NCBI GenBank assembly: GCA_963921825.1
Contig: OY997589.1
Coordinates: 76,306,523 to 76,370,522, forward strand
Direction: 5' to 3'
From: Erodium maritimum
Lineage: Eukaryota > Streptophyta > Magnoliopsida > Geraniales > Geraniaceae
Length of the DNA: 64,000 bases
In this document: in pieces, positions 46,406 to 59,609 of the stretch
Position numbering within the stretch: the stretch's first letter is position 1
Layout of the letters: every line of letters starts with the position of its first letter
Notes under the pieces: model-generated
Database searches by the model: none
What the model saw: the letters and a program-made list of their open reading frames with translations, nothing else
Told to the model about the DNA's origin: nothing
Translations under genes and position numbers: made by a program

Positions 46406-49088
46406 AACTCGGCTAAATGAACTAATGTGATACGACTATGCATATCATCAATTTTCTGAAACCACAATCGTGATAATTAATTTAATTATAATTTTAATAT
46501 GTAATAATTAATTATGAGCTTAATTTAAATATTACCATCTTTTAATTATAATAAATGTAACTACGATAGCGTAGGCCCTAGATACGGTGGCTTTGGCGAC
46601 TCGGCGAGGATGACCGCTTGCGTGCGTGTTCGACGGCGATAGCGTTCACGGTCATCTGGGTCACCGGCGTGGAGTGGGCAGCGATCCAGGTTAGGTGTTT
46701 TTGCCGATTTGTATTTCGTTTCTTGGTATTTTTGGGGACATTTTGTCGGATTGGAGCTGTATGGCGTGGGCATCCTTCGGACGGTCCAGTTCGGAGCTTG
46801 AGGCATTCGGCGGCAGTGGTCACCGAAGTCAGAACTGTGGTAGCCCTAGATCCAGCCGTGTGGCGGGGTGTGGTTGTGTTGTGGTGTGGGTTGAACGGGG
46901 GCGTCGAGAGCAGGTGTGCCATTCTCGGGCGTCGCAGGGGTAGACGGACATAATTTCTACCGGATTTCAGGGGATTGCCAAGTGCTGAGGTGATTTTCGG
47001 AAGACACGTTATGAGGTTCCTATCTCAGAATTATAGGGGCCTAGGGAAACTGGCGACTGTGGAGTATCTGAAAGGGGTGATCCGGCGTAGGAAACTGCAA
47101 GTCATTTTCCTCTGCGAAACCCTTGCCAAGAAAGGGGAAGTGGAGATATTGAAGCTTAAGACAGGGTTTTCATATGGGTGTGAAATACCAGTTGTGGGTC
47201 ATAAGGGAGGGTTGATCCTGATGTGGAAAGGGGAAGTATCTGTAACGCCATTCTCGGGTGGGGATAGGTACATCGACGTGGCTATCAAAGGTCCAACAAG
47301 TGATAGCTTCCGGTTCACCGGTATATATGGGGAAGCAAAACGGGAACTCCGGTGGAAAACGTGGGATCTACTTCATGCTTTAGGGACGGGTCCGTCGGCA
47401 TCGACGAGATGGCTACTGATGGGAGATTTTAATGGTATCCTGAGCCATAAGGAAAAACGCGGGGGACGTTAGTACCCGGACAATTTGATTGATGGCTTTC
47501 GTGGCGCGCTGCAAGATTTGGACATACATGATGTACCCCTTCAGGGGTATGGTTTTACCTGGCACAGTGGGAGTGAGCCGGAGACGAGGATGGCGGTGCA
47601 ATTGGACAGAGCTCTTATGTCTCCGGCCCTCAATAAAATGTGGCCGGAAGCCCATTTGGCTAATTTAGGAATATAAACATCTGATCATCTACCAATCATA
47701 TTGGACTCTGACCGTAGGGTGGATCCGATCGGATCTAGACAGTTCCGGTATGAGAACATCTGGGCGGAAGACCCTGAATGCGGACATCTGATTCAATCAT
47801 GGTGGGGGGCACCCGAGGATCGGGATATCTCCACAAAGGCGAGGGAAACTGGGAATGCACTAGAGATATGAGGTAAAGAGATGTACAATGCGTTGGCCAG
47901 GAAAATAGCCAGGTACGAGAGGGAGGTTTCGTGGCTGAATTACAGAGTAGATCGTATGAGTATTCGGAGACGTAGGGCATTGCAAAAACTCTACGAGATG
48001 GCGCTAGACAGGAAAGGGGAGTTTTGGAGACAGAGGGCAAAACAACATTGGCTTACTGAGAGTGACTAGAATACGAAGTTCTTTCAAGCGTCAGCATCCC
48101 AGAGGAAGAATATCAATAAGGTTACTGAACTCCAGGATGCCTCTGGAATGTCCTGACCTGGGACACGGGATTGGGAGATCACGTTTTGGAGTTCTATAAA
48201 ACACTATCCAAGAAGTCAAGGGGGACGGGACCGGGTTTCCCGGTCCATGACCGGGACCGGGTGTGAGATGCTACTTTTTCGATGGGGCCCAACAAGTCGC
48301 CATGTCCGGATGGGCTCAACCCGTTTTTCTACCAAAAATATTGGAGTACAGTAGGGGCAGACGTCACCAGTTGGGTACGACGTATATTAGCGGGGGGGGG
48401 GGGGGGGGGGGGGCAGAATCCGCAGGAAATGAACAGGACAACCCTGGTCCTAATTCAGAAGGTGGAATGTCCCAAGTCGTTGAAGGATCTTCGACCTATT
48501 GCCCTATGCAATGTGGTGTTTAAAGTGGTCTCGAAAGTGGCAGCAAACCAAGGGCATGTTGGATGGTATAATCTCGGCCTCTCAAGGGGCGTTTGTACCA
48601 GGACGCTCGATACAAGATAATATTATTTTGTCATACGAAACCTTACACTTTCTGAAGAACAAGAAACAAGGACGGGAGGGTTGGGTGGCCCTGAAGTTAG
48701 ACATGAGTAAGGCCTACGACAGAGTGAAGTGAGGATTTCTATGGGATATGATGCGCGGATTTGGTTTTTGGGAGGACTAGATATCACTGATACGAAGATG
48801 TACGTACTCTGTCACATACAATATTGTGGCAGGAGGCCGACAGGCGGGTTTCGTCCAACCGAAAAGAGGAATCAGACAAGGGGATCCGCTATCTCCATAC
48901 CTATTCCTGTTTTGCATGGAAGGGTTCTCACGCCTATTACAGGAAGCAGAGAGCGGGGGGACATACATGGTGTTCAAGTGGCCCCAAATGCGCCCTCGCT
49001 CACCCATATGTTATTTGCAGACGACAGCTATGTCTACTGCAAGGCGACTCTTAAGGAAATGGAGCGCCTGAGAGAGCTACTCTAGATG

Positions 49089-51948
49089 TGTCTCGCCCCA
49101 AATCCGGTATTGACCGGACCCGAGACGTGACTTACTGAAATTCAATAAAACAGTTCAAAAGTAATAATTATCTGAAAATATGAATAACATAATTCAACAG
49201 AAGTTCGAAACCCTGAGTCCTACGCTTAGTCAAATACATAAGTCCCAAAAACATAACGGCACGTCTCTACGAAACATAAAATAAAGATAATCACGGACCC
49301 TCGCTAGCCTCATGCTCTGCGATGTCCTCTACTCCAAATCAAAGCTAATACCTGTAGAAAACACGGTAAGGGGTGAGCTTGACGCTCAGTAAGGAAAAAC
49401 CAAGGAAGCCATCTCAAAACAGATTTACCAGAAAGCTATTCCACAAATTTAAAGATTATTAAAAATTTTGATACAACGTCGTAACATTAAGACAATTAAA
49501 AGACAAACCCCTTTTTAACCTGACGCTCACCAAACCAACCGTACCAGCTGTAACTCAACACCAACCATTATACCAAGGCACACACCGCAGGTAACAATCC
49601 AAGTGAGACATCCATAGTCATAAGCACAATAACACTCGTTGAATCCAAAACATTAATAAAATGCACAACTCATAACCATCGCACGGTCTCGGGAGCAACC
49701 CGCTCGGCCCGGCGCAGCCGAACGCAACTTCCCCAACACAAAGTCGGGATAGGCGGTCGACCTCATCGCGGAACACAGCGTTTTACCGATCGACGGAAGG
49801 CAGAGAAATCGCCTCTTCGCGGCCTGGTCTCTCGCGGTGCTCAACACAGCGTTTTACCGAGTGCTAGTCGGAAGGTAGGGAAACCACCTCTTCGCGGGAC
49901 ACAGTATTTTACTGACTCAAGGTCGGAAGGTAGGGAAACCACCCTTCTCGTGTAACCAAAGTACACACAAGCCTCACACTTTACCAATCGCGCGCCGGAA
50001 GGTACGACACACCTCGCGGAAGTACATCTCTTACACTTTACCGGCCGCGCGTCGGAAGGTACGACACACCTCTCGGGCACAACTCGAACAGGCATCGCCA
50101 GAACAATCACAATCACACTCACCATCATAATCACATTCTCAACAACTTACACAACCAACACGCACTTACCGTCACTTACCGTCACCCCACTCAACGTGGT
50201 AACCCCACCGGCTTAACCGGTATCTAATCCCCAACATCCCCAGTTCAACATATCAGATAAACAGGAAAAAGCCACTCAATCATTAATATGCATCACCAAG
50301 TACAACTCCACTCGTTTTCATGTTCATTATTTATTAACCGTTCAAGCAGCACAGAGCACACAAGCAGATACACATCAGCAAACAATCCTACAGGCACGAC
50401 ATGGCCCGATTCTACCAGCACGACAATTTCCCAAGACAGTAATCATAAATATTCACAGTTTATACGTCTACGCTAGTTATTCATATCTTATATGCATACT
50501 AGTTCTTTAACCGGTTATTAAGTTTCCCTATATGCATTCTAGTACATCCGTAATAAAGTAGGGTTCGAGGTAATTCCCTACCTCTCAGTCTCTATCTGGA
50601 TCGCCTAGCTGCTGACGTTCGTGCCTACTCCAGTCTTCTCCGTGCTCGGGGTAAAAGCCTAGTTTTAACACAAAAAGGGACGATCATCAGTCCCGGTCCA
50701 GTCCGTAACGGTCCTCGAATTTTTATCAGACAAGTCCACTTTATTTAACGGTTCAGTCCTCTAATTTATCTGATTTAAGTCCTTTAGAAAGTCTGATAAG
50801 TCCTTGAAATTATCTGATTTTAGTCCAATATTTTAATTAATTAAATTAATTAAAAGTCCTGACCCGGATCCGACCCGAGTCCGAAACCCGGACCCGAATC
50901 CGACCCGGTCCAACCTCGGACCTGGACCTGATCGGAGCCCGACCTAGACCCAGACCCAAACCCGAGTCTGGACCCGAACCCAGATCCGGTACAGGCCCAA
51001 GGCCCAAACCCATTCCAGGTCCTGGTTTTGGCCCGAGCCTTGTCCAAGGCCCAACTCCGAGGCCCGAGTTTCATTCCTGGCCCAAGGTCCGTCAGAGACG
51101 AGCTAGGGTTTGGTCACTCGTCCGGTTCAACTTCAGCGACGACGGCGGCGCCAGGAAAGCTCGAGGCGCGCTCTCGACGGCAGCGACGGCGTCAGGAGAC
51201 TCAGGACGACGATGGGAGGTCGTCGGAGTGAGTCTCGCGCCTCCCCATTCCAGATCTGACCCGTGGAGGACTCGACGCCGTAGGAGCGACAGATCTGGCT
51301 TGAGAACTCTAGCGAGCCTCTCTCCGTCTGAGTTCGGACAAATCGACCTCTCAAAGGCTCGATTCTCGGTTAAGGAAGGATAGGAGAGATGGATTTAGGT
51401 CGGGAAAGTGCTCACCGGCACTGATCTGGTCCGTTGATGACGCGATAATGCTCGAAGGTGCGGCGGCGAGGTTCGATTTGAGGGAGAAGTAGGGAAGGGA
51501 AGAGGCTGGTGGGTTTTCTAGGTTTCTGGTGTGGCGAGGAGGTGAGGGGCGGTGGTGGTTTGATAGCTAGAAGAAGAAGAAGATGGAGGAGGAGCGAGAT
51601 CAGGTCGGCGGCGAGCTTGGTTCTGGTTCGAGAGAGAGTGGACGCGAGAGAAAGACGAAGGGCTCTCAGGAATCGTGCGTGCAACTGAGAGACGAAGTGA
51701 TGCGAAGCTAGGGTTAGACACAAAACTTGGGCCCTGGCGTGTTGGGCCTGACGCGCGTGGGTTGGTCCTGGTCTGGCTCGGCCCAAAAACAAGGTCTGGT
51801 TGGCGCAGGCCTAATCCCCTCTTGTTATTATTTTTTCTTTCTCTTTTTTTCTTTCTCTTTTTTTTGAATTCGATCCAAATTTTAAACTCGCTCCCAACCC
51901 TAGACGTCTCAACAATAAATTGAGCTATTAAAATCCCCGGTCTTTATA
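49089..51948 (-). mobile_element. solo LTR, Ty3/gypsy type, inside LINE A
   Basis: Flanked by AGATG at 49084-49088 and 51949-51953. Removing it and one AGATG restores LINE A reading RELL then MFEEALGQ. On the minus strand it starts TATAAAGACCGGGG (TG changed to TA) and ends ACCGGATTTGGGGCGAGACA. It is homologous to the solo LTR at 12298-14929 over its 3' part. Tandem units (TTTTACCGA...CGGAAGGTAGGGAAACCACC) lie at 49760-50080, and a CCCGACCCG-rich block at 50860-51010. There is no internal domain, hence a solo LTR left by recombination. Confidence 0.88.
49760..50080. repeat. tandem repeat inside the solo LTR
   Basis: About five degenerate units of 60-75 bp built on TTTACCG...CGGAAGGTA, split into two subtypes (GGGAAACCACC and CGACACACCTC endings). 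Confidence 0.7.
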
Positions 51949-54004
51949 AGATGTTTGAGGAAGCATTGGGTCAGGTGGTGAATCAACAAAAGTCATCTAT
52001 GTTTTTCAGTACCAACACACCTGCAGCCAGACGGGCGGAGGGGGTCCGAATTCTAGGGATTCCGGAGTTGCAACAACCGTCCCCATATCTGGGGATTCCG
52101 AATATGATAGGCCGCAGCAGAAAACAGGGGTTGCAATATGTCTTGAACAGGGTCTTGCGTAGGATTCACAAATGGGACGAAAAGCTGATAAATGGGGCAG
52201 GTAAGGAGGTTTTGGTTAGATCTGTTTTGCAAGCTATCCCTACATATATGATGAGTGTAATTAGGCTTCCGAAAGGGACTTTGGAGAAGATGAATGTAGC
52301 TTTAGCCCGGTTATGGTGGAAGACATCTGGTCCTAACGGTAAAGGCGTATATGGAAATCATGGTCGGTCATGTCCCGGCCGAAGGAGGAAGGATGTTTGG
52401 GATTCAAAAATCTGCATGACTTCAATACGGCTCTGTTGGGGAAACAGTTATGGAAACTCGTGACAGATGAATCCAGTTTGGTAGCGAGAGTGTTGAAGAC
52501 TCGCTACTTTCCGGAGTCCTCGACGTTGGAGGCGGTCAGGAAACCGAATCAGAGTTACGTCTAGCAAAGAATTTTATCCGCCCAGGAGTTGGTTAAAAGC
52601 GGAGCCCGACGGTCGATAGGTCCAGGGAAAACAAAGTCGGTACTTGGTCATCCGTGGTTGACGGGGGTGGAGCCAAGGGTGCAATCGGTGGGGCCGGGAA
52701 TTGATAACCTCACAGTCTCGGGACTTATGAGGTCTAATGAGAGACAGTGGAATACAGACGTGATCCGAGAACTATTCAATGCGGAAGACCAGCGGGCGAT
52801 TCTGGTAGTCTTTATCATTAGGACATCCACCTCGGACTCGTGGTACTGGGCGGGGGACTATTTGGGGCAATACTCCGTTAAGTCTGCATATGTCCTGAGC
52901 CAACAAGAGCAAGCAACTTTTTATCCTCAAACGGATATCTGGACATCTATTTGGGTGTTGGAAGTGATGCCAAAGGTGCGAACATTCATGTGGAGAACTT
53001 GCTCGGGGTGTCTACAGGTGGCAACAAATCTTAGGCGTCGACACGTGGCAGTGGAGTCGAGGTGCCCTGTCTGCTCAGAGGCAGACGAATCTGAGTTGCA
53101 TCTGCTTGTCCAATGTCCCGTAGCAGCGGAATGTTGGGCCAGGTCTGGTTTAAACGTCCCTCAAGGTGCTCTGGATATCAAAGAATGACTGAAAGACGCT
53201 CTCCAACTCAATCCCCCAACAAGTGGTGGACTGGTGGGCTGTATTCTGTGGGAATTATGGAAGGCTAGAAACAAAGTAGTCTGGGAGAATACATCACAGA
53301 CGGCTGCCAATATATATCAAACGACATTCTTCTTGCAGGTGGGATGGCTGGAGGCCAAGAATAGGAAAACACAAGCACGGGCAACCCATCGCCAAACACA
53401 TACAGTAGCAGCCGAGACATGGGAGTATCCCAGCCAAGATGCTTGGGCCATAAATACGGATGGTGCTTTGTTTGCGGCGGCGGACAAGATGGGAACATGT
53501 TGGATATGCAGAGATGATATGGGTTGTCTCACGGGGGCCCGCTCATCCTCATTCCACGGACCTTAGAATCTGGGGCTTGTGGAGGCATATGCTGTTCGAG
53601 ACGCGTTGACATGGCTGGTGCAATATCCAAGACAATAGACTAGTGTTCGAAGTGATTGTAAGGTCATAGTGGATATGATCAGGAAAGGATGTCGTGTGTT
53701 GTCTCCTTTGGGAATAATCGTCACATATTGTATTTCCCTATTAGCTAGACTCGAGTGCGTGCAACTCGATTTTGTAAAACGGACAGCGAACAAAGCAGCT
53801 CATTGGCTTGCCAGGGCGGATTGTTCTTCCTCTGTCTGGAATTGGCAAGGGGGTCATATCCCGGAGCCTCTTCAAAACATCATTATTGCCGATATTTAAA
53901 TAAGAACTCATATTTACTCAAAAAAAATCTTTTAATTATAATGTTGATTAAGATTTTAATTTGATATAATTAATATTAGTTTTTTTAGGATAAATGGTAT
54001 TTTA

Positions 54005-57000
54005 TTACGAACGATCAATAGCTAACAAGCCATTTATACAATCTGGCCACATATTACATTCAAGGTTCGATTCTACCCATGCGTTCTCATTTCTAGCCAA
54101 CTCATTTTCTACCTGATTTGCCTCCCTCCGGATGTGAGAAAGAACAAAACCTGGCAGATCTTGGAGGAGTCTTTTGCAATCCGAAACAATGCCTCCAGTT
54201 GGGCCTAAAATAGCCTCCGAGTTGTTTACTGCTATGACCACGTTCTGACAGTCCGACTCCACCACCCCCTCTCTCCATTCTTCCTTGCGGATCCACTGGA
54301 GAGCCTCACGGACAGCCATCGCTTCTACCATCTCCGGGTCTCTCACTCCTGGGAATTCACAACATTTCCATCCTACCACCTGGCCCTCCGAATCCCTGCA
54401 CACCATACCCCCACGTCCGCCCCCTACCCACCGTGGCACCGTTCACATTGATTTTCAGCAAGTTACTGCTCGGTCTTACCCATTTCTTCCTTATCTCCGA
54501 CCTGTTCTCGTGTCCCGATGAGCCTATGTTGTTGGCCTCTCTCCATGATAATAGCATGGAAGCCGCTGCCCCGTAAATTGCTTCACTTGACAGGTTCTTC
54601 TCATTCCATACCGTCGAATTATGAGCTTTCCAAAGTTCCCAACATAGGACTCCTACTAACTCTGCGTCCTCCCTGCTACACCCTGCCCAACAGGCCTTCA
54701 GTACTTCCTTGGCCGAGTCTCCCCTATCGACCTGAGCATTTGGCACCCTACTTCATACCTGCAACGCTTTCGGACAACGGAATAGAACATGGACACATGT
54801 TTCCTCTCCTCCACAGTGTAAACAATTCACCTGTACCGGAACTCTCCTCTCCCTCAGTTTAGTAGCCATCGGAAGTAAGTCTGAGGCCCCGCGACAAAGG
54901 AAATGGGTAACTTTGGGCGGAACCCGCAAACTCCACATGTCTTTCCAGAAACTATCTTCAGTTATTTGTACCCCATTCTGGTTCTCTTCATGAAGCTCCC
55001 TATATGCCTACCGGACAGAATAGTGTCCGGTCCTCGTTTTACTCCAGTACCATCTGTCCTTCGTTGGAAAAGAGCACAGAGGCACTCTCAGAATTGCCTC
55101 GGCATCATCCTCCGAGAATGCCTCCCTTATGAGGTCGGTGTTCCATTCGCAAGAACCCGGCCGGATCAACCTGCAAACCTTCCAACCTTCCATCCGCCTC
55201 GGTATCTCCCCCAGCATACCCGAGTCTGAGTCTAACCAAGGCTCCGTCAACCAAGTGTCCGCCCCATCCCCTATGCTTTTCCTCATTCCCTTCATAAGCA
55301 ACTCATGTGCCCCGACTATGCTCCTCCATATTGGGCTCGCCCCTGACTGGGCGCTAGCCTGCAAGAAATAACATAAAGGGTAGTACCTCGCTTTCAGCAG
55401 CCGAGCAACCAGACTCTCCGGGTTTTGGATCAACCTCCACCCCTGTTTACCCAGTAGAGCCACATTAAAGTCTCCTAGATGCTTAAAGCTCAGCCCTCCC
55501 ACTACTTTATGCTCACATAGCTTCGCCCAACCTCTCCATCTTATCCCGGTCCCCGAGTTACTGTTATGTTTCCACCAATACCGGTTCATCTCCACTTCTA
55601 TCTCTTGTATGAGCTTTTGAGGTAGCTCATACACACTAATTGGGTATGTTGGCAGCGCTTGGATTACTGATTTTAATAATATCTCCTTGCCCGCTTTACT
55701 CAGTAGAAGTTCATCCCAGCTGCTCAACTTTTTCTGGATCCTCTCCTTAATGTGCTTGAAAGCTCGATATTTACTTCGACCCACAACCGCTGGTACCCCC
55801 AAATAGGTACCTACATCCTCCACCACCGGCATACCCAAGACTGCCCCTACTGCCGTTCGTACCTGTACGTCTGTGTTCGGGCTGAAGGAGTTAGACGACT
55901 TCTGTGTATTTACCTTCTGACCCGAAGCTTGTTCATATTTCCCCAGCAGGTTTTTCCATTCCATCGCTTCTTCAACCGTAGCTCTTCCAAATAGGAAGCT
56001 GTCATCTGCAAAGAATAAGTGTGTTATGGAGGGAGCACCCTGCACCACTCTGTGACCTTGTATCCTTTTCTGATATTCGTAACTATTAATCAATCTCGAG
56101 AGGCCTTCAGCACAAGTAATAAACAGATAAGGGGACAATGGGTCCCCTTGTCTAATTCCCCTCTGAGGCGTAATTGGCCCTATCCTCCTCCCCTCTGCAG
56201 TCACCCATAATCTAGGCGTTCTGACACATTCCATAACTAGGTCCACCCATCTCTCCTCAAACCTCATTCGCCTTAGCACTTTCTCCGAGAATGTCCAGTC
56301 CACCATGTCATACGCCTTCGTCATATCTACCTTCATGGCCATCAACCCGTTTCTTCCTTGCCTCTTATTTCTCTGTGCGTGTAGTACTTCACCTGAGATG
56401 ATGATATTGTTTGTGATCAACCTACCTTGTAGGAAAGTACTCTGGGACTCAAATATGATATCATGCATGCACCCTTTCATTCTCTGAACCATCACCTTTG
56501 TAATGACTTTATAGCACACATTGCACAATGCGATCGGTCTGAATTCCTCCATTCTCTCCGGTCTCTGTGTCTTGGGAATCAACACAACATTCGTATCATT
56601 TATCCCCTACGGCAGTTTACCGTTCTCAAAGCAATCTCGGACCTGCTGGAATATCTGTTCTCCCACCACAGGCCAATACAGCTGATAAAACCCTGGGTTA
56701 AACCCATCAGGCCCCGGTGCTTTCAGCGGCAACATACTGAACATCGCCTTTCTCACCTCCTCCCTGTCAACCGGTTTTAAAAGGGTAGCGTTCTGATCAG
56801 ACGTAATAGATTTCAGTATCAACTTACTAACCTCGTCCTGATCTTGGTGTTCCGGTGTGAAGAGCTCCTTGAAGTACTCTTGTATAACATTCTCCAACCC
56901 CGTGTGCCACTCCCTTATCTCCCCATTTTTATCTTTCAGTCTCTGTATTCGATTCCTGCGTCTCCTCTTTGAGCATTTTGCATGAAAATATCTAGTATTT

Positions 57001-58049
57001 CGGTCACCCCCTTATACCAATGTTGTTTCGCTCTCTGCCTCCACTAGTCATCTTTCTGAAGTAGAAGACCTGTGAGCTTCCTGCGCAACTCACATACCCG
57101 TTCACCACTTTCTCTATCCCACCTCCCCGAAGCCGATCCATTTCGCTTCTACAAGCTTTAATTTGTCTGCCTAACGGTTCGGGAGAGCTGGATGCCCACC
57201 TGCTCAGTTCGTCTGCCACCTTTTCCAATCTATCCCCCAGCAACCTCTCAGCCATGTCACTTCAAGCTTCCCGGATCACTTCCTCACAACCTTCTTTCCT
57301 TCCCCAAGATTCTTCGAACCGGAACACCCTTGGCCTCCTCTCCAAAACATCGTGGACCCCAAAACCAAGATTGGAACATGGTCCGAAGGTGACAGACCTC
57401 CGTTTATCAACCTGGTATCCGGGTAAAGGTTATCCCACTCTCCATTAACTGCAGCTCTATCCAGTTGAATCTCCGTTCTATGGGCGCTACCTCTTCCCGT
57501 TTCCCAAGTATAGTTGTACCCCTCGATCTCCACGTCCCGTAGTCCCCCATCCTCCAAAGCTCTACGGTACCCCTGTAATAGGTGACTCGGGTATCGTCTG
57601 CCCCATTTCTTGTCATCGTCCGACAATGTATTATTGCAATCACCCATCATGACCCAAGGAAGGCTTAGTCTCCCCGCCAATGCTCGTATTAAGTTCCATG
57701 TTTCCCATCTCCTGTCTCTCCTTGGCTCACCATACAGGCCCGTGATTTTGACCTTGTGGCCGTCCCCATTTGTTATTATCATATCAATGTGATTCTTCGA
57801 ATATGTCTGCAGAACTCCATCGTCAATATACCTCCACAGGAACGTCAACCCCCCTTTATTTCCCGTGCCCTCCACACAAAAGGCTCCCTCCATCCCCAAG
57901 CTACCTTTAAGAATATCAATCACATGCCTCCGACATTTTGTTTCGGAAAGAAATATGATCTCGGGTTTCTTTTGAGCAACAAGCTCGATTAAGAACCGTT
58001 GATTCCAGGGGTTCCCAAGCCTCCGGCAGTTCCAGGCCAGCATTATCAT
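54005..58049 (-). pseudogene. LINE B ORF2 (endonuclease, RT, zinc finger, RNase H), a few breaks
   Basis: Endonuclease 58049-57276: MIMLAWNCRRLGNPWNQRFL, IIFLSETKCRR, ITGLYGEPRRDRRWETW, MMGDCNNTLS, PSDHVPILVL. A linker is frameshifted at 57270-56900. RT part 1 56897-56607 (LPLKAPGPDGFNPGFYQLYW). RT main part 56585-55008 with VVLIPKTQRPERMEEFRPIA, MKVDMTKAYDMVDW, RGIRQGDPLSPYLF and FFADDSFLFG (ADD near 56001-56009), one continuous 525-codon frame. zf-RVT is at 54938-54753 (CLHCGGEETCVHVLFRC). RNase H 54480-54005 has ESDCQNVVIAVNN and SHIRREANQVENELA. About five frame breaks are present, fewer than in LINE A. Confidence 0.9.
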
Positions 58050-59369
58050 TGATCCTGGCGGGGTTGCTTAGAAACCCTCGCCACTTCAATCGTCTCCTCC
58101 TCTCCGAGAGCAGGGCAAGTGTTCCCAGGCTCTAGGTTCAGATCGACTCCATCCACCCCATTCTTTCTTTTCCCCAACACCCTTCCCTTCTCCTCCTCTC
58201 CCCTTCCCCTTCCCCCCATCTGTCCATCCTTTACTTTCCTCAACACCTTATAAGTTTTGACCTTATACGGTTTCATGTTCTCTACATCCATATCAATTGA
58301 AGCAACGTCTGCATCTTGCGTTTTTGGACCATCGCCCAGTGACTCAGTCAAAGACAATAGTGCTCTATTTAGTTGCACTACCTCATTCCCCCTTGCCAAT
58401 CCCTTCTTCTCCATACCCCCTTGTATCCCCTTTCCTGTATCGAGTACCTCCTCCCCGATTGAACTCCCGCCAGTTGGAGGTGCATCCACTACAGCCAGTC
58501 TTGACACCGATGTCCCCGTTCTTTCCCTACCATCCATCAGCATTACCCCTGCCTCTTTATCAGTAGTGGGTTTCCTCCACTGCCCCTCCCCTTTCGCCTT
58601 ATCACTTCCACTTCTGTCAGCTCCACTCCTCGAACCACCCAATGGGCTGGGTAGTTCCGCTCTCATGTGAGAGCCATACTTACCCGACACCTTGTCCAAA
58701 TCCTCCTCACATTCCTTTTCAGTATGTCCCATCCGACCACATTTATAACAGATTTCCGGTAGTCGTTTGTATTGCAATCGAAGTATAGTAGGCTCCTTAT
58801 TTCTTCCCAATGTTATGTTGGTCGTATTACGTAGAGGTTTGGCTAGTGCCCACCTTACTATGATCCGCAGGAAATCCTCTGGTGCTCTGCCTTCCTCATT
58901 GATCTCCGCCTCTATAAACGCCCCTACCTTGTTCCCGATCACTCTTCCAACCGCTTCTGTTAGGGCGTTAAAGGGTAGATCAGAGGCTTGGATCCAAACC
59001 GAAGTATAGGCAAAATTCAGGTCAAAAGCCTTGATACCCGGTTTAAACTTCTCCATCGCTACCAGTGCTTTACTAAAATGTCATGGTTCCATCTCTAGCA
59101 CTTTCCTTCGTTCCCTTTTCCGATTTGAAGAAGAAGCCGGTTATATCCGGTGCTAGGGTTTGGGTCAACGCCTCCTTTGTGTTCCAAACGTTCTTCATCA
59201 CAGTACGAAAGATCTCGTCCCTATACCTCTTCCCCGTAAACACCTTCACCGCTAATCCAATCTTGTATTTCTCATCCTCCAGGTTCAAAACCTCTTCCGG
59301 AATCACAGTCTCCTCTTCGTCATCGCTATCAATCACCACTCCTTTAAGTCTTTCTTCTAGCTCCTCCAT
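58046..59369 (-). pseudogene. LINE B ORF1 (DUF4283 plus CCHC zinc knuckle), one frameshift
   Basis: Starts MEELEERLKGVVIDSDDEEE at 59369 (an upstream Met at 59402 is less typical). DUF4283 is visible as YKIGLAVKVFTGKRYRDEIF and LRIIVRWALAKPLRNTTNIT. The knuckle CYKCGRMGHTEKEC is complete (C-x2-C-x4-H-x4-C). The Gly/Lys/Arg-rich tail ends ARVSKQPRQDQ. One frameshift lies at about 59057-59073, where the frame meets two stops. Its stop overlaps the ORF2 start as ATGA (58049-58046). Confidence 0.85.
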
Positions 59370-59609
59370 CGTTGTTATACACAGCAAACCCCCAATCACC
59401 ACTCTCCCTCCCGATCGATTACACAGTCTTTACACAAAACACCCGTGTGACGCTGCCTGTATACCTGAATCGCGCCCTCTCTGTTGGATCTCCTAGCCGG
59501 ACTGACACCGCTAAAGCACCCACAGAAACGAACCAGTTGGTACCTTCCTCCACACGGCACTAGTGATGGCGGAACCCTAACCCTTGAGAAACGTCGCTGC
59601 ACAATCACG

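Larger units (their letters stand above)
47011..53898 (+). pseudogene. LINE A ORF2 (endonuclease, RT, zinc finger, RNase H), broken
   Basis: Start MRFLSQNYRGLG at 47011. The apurinic endonuclease runs 47011-47700 (IFLCETLAKKGEVEI, GIYGEAKRELRWKTWDLL, LLMGDFNGIL, TSDHLPII). Reverse transcriptase follows: LKDLRPIALCNVVFKVVSKV, GAFVPGRSIQDNIILSYETL, LKLDMSKAYDRVK, RGIRQGDPLSPYLFLF, LFADDSYVYC (ADD codons at 49017-49025). After the LTR it resumes at 51951 with MFEEALGQVVNQQKSSMFFS. The zf-RVT domain is at 52900-53130 (CPVCSEADESELHLLVQCPV). RNase H 53440-53898 carries AINTDGALF and SDCKVIVDMI and ends at ADI*. Stops and shifts occur throughout. A run of 22 G lies in the RT at 48392. Confidence 0.9.
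46553..53927 (+). mobile_element. LINE A (L1 type), 5'-truncated, split by a solo LTR
   Basis: Flanked by the 15-bp direct repeat TCTTTTAATTATAAT at 46538-46552 and 53928-53942, with an A8 tail (53920-53927). It holds the end of ORF1 (no recognisable domain) and a complete but broken ORF2. Length without the nested LTR is about 4.5 kb. Confidence 0.92.
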
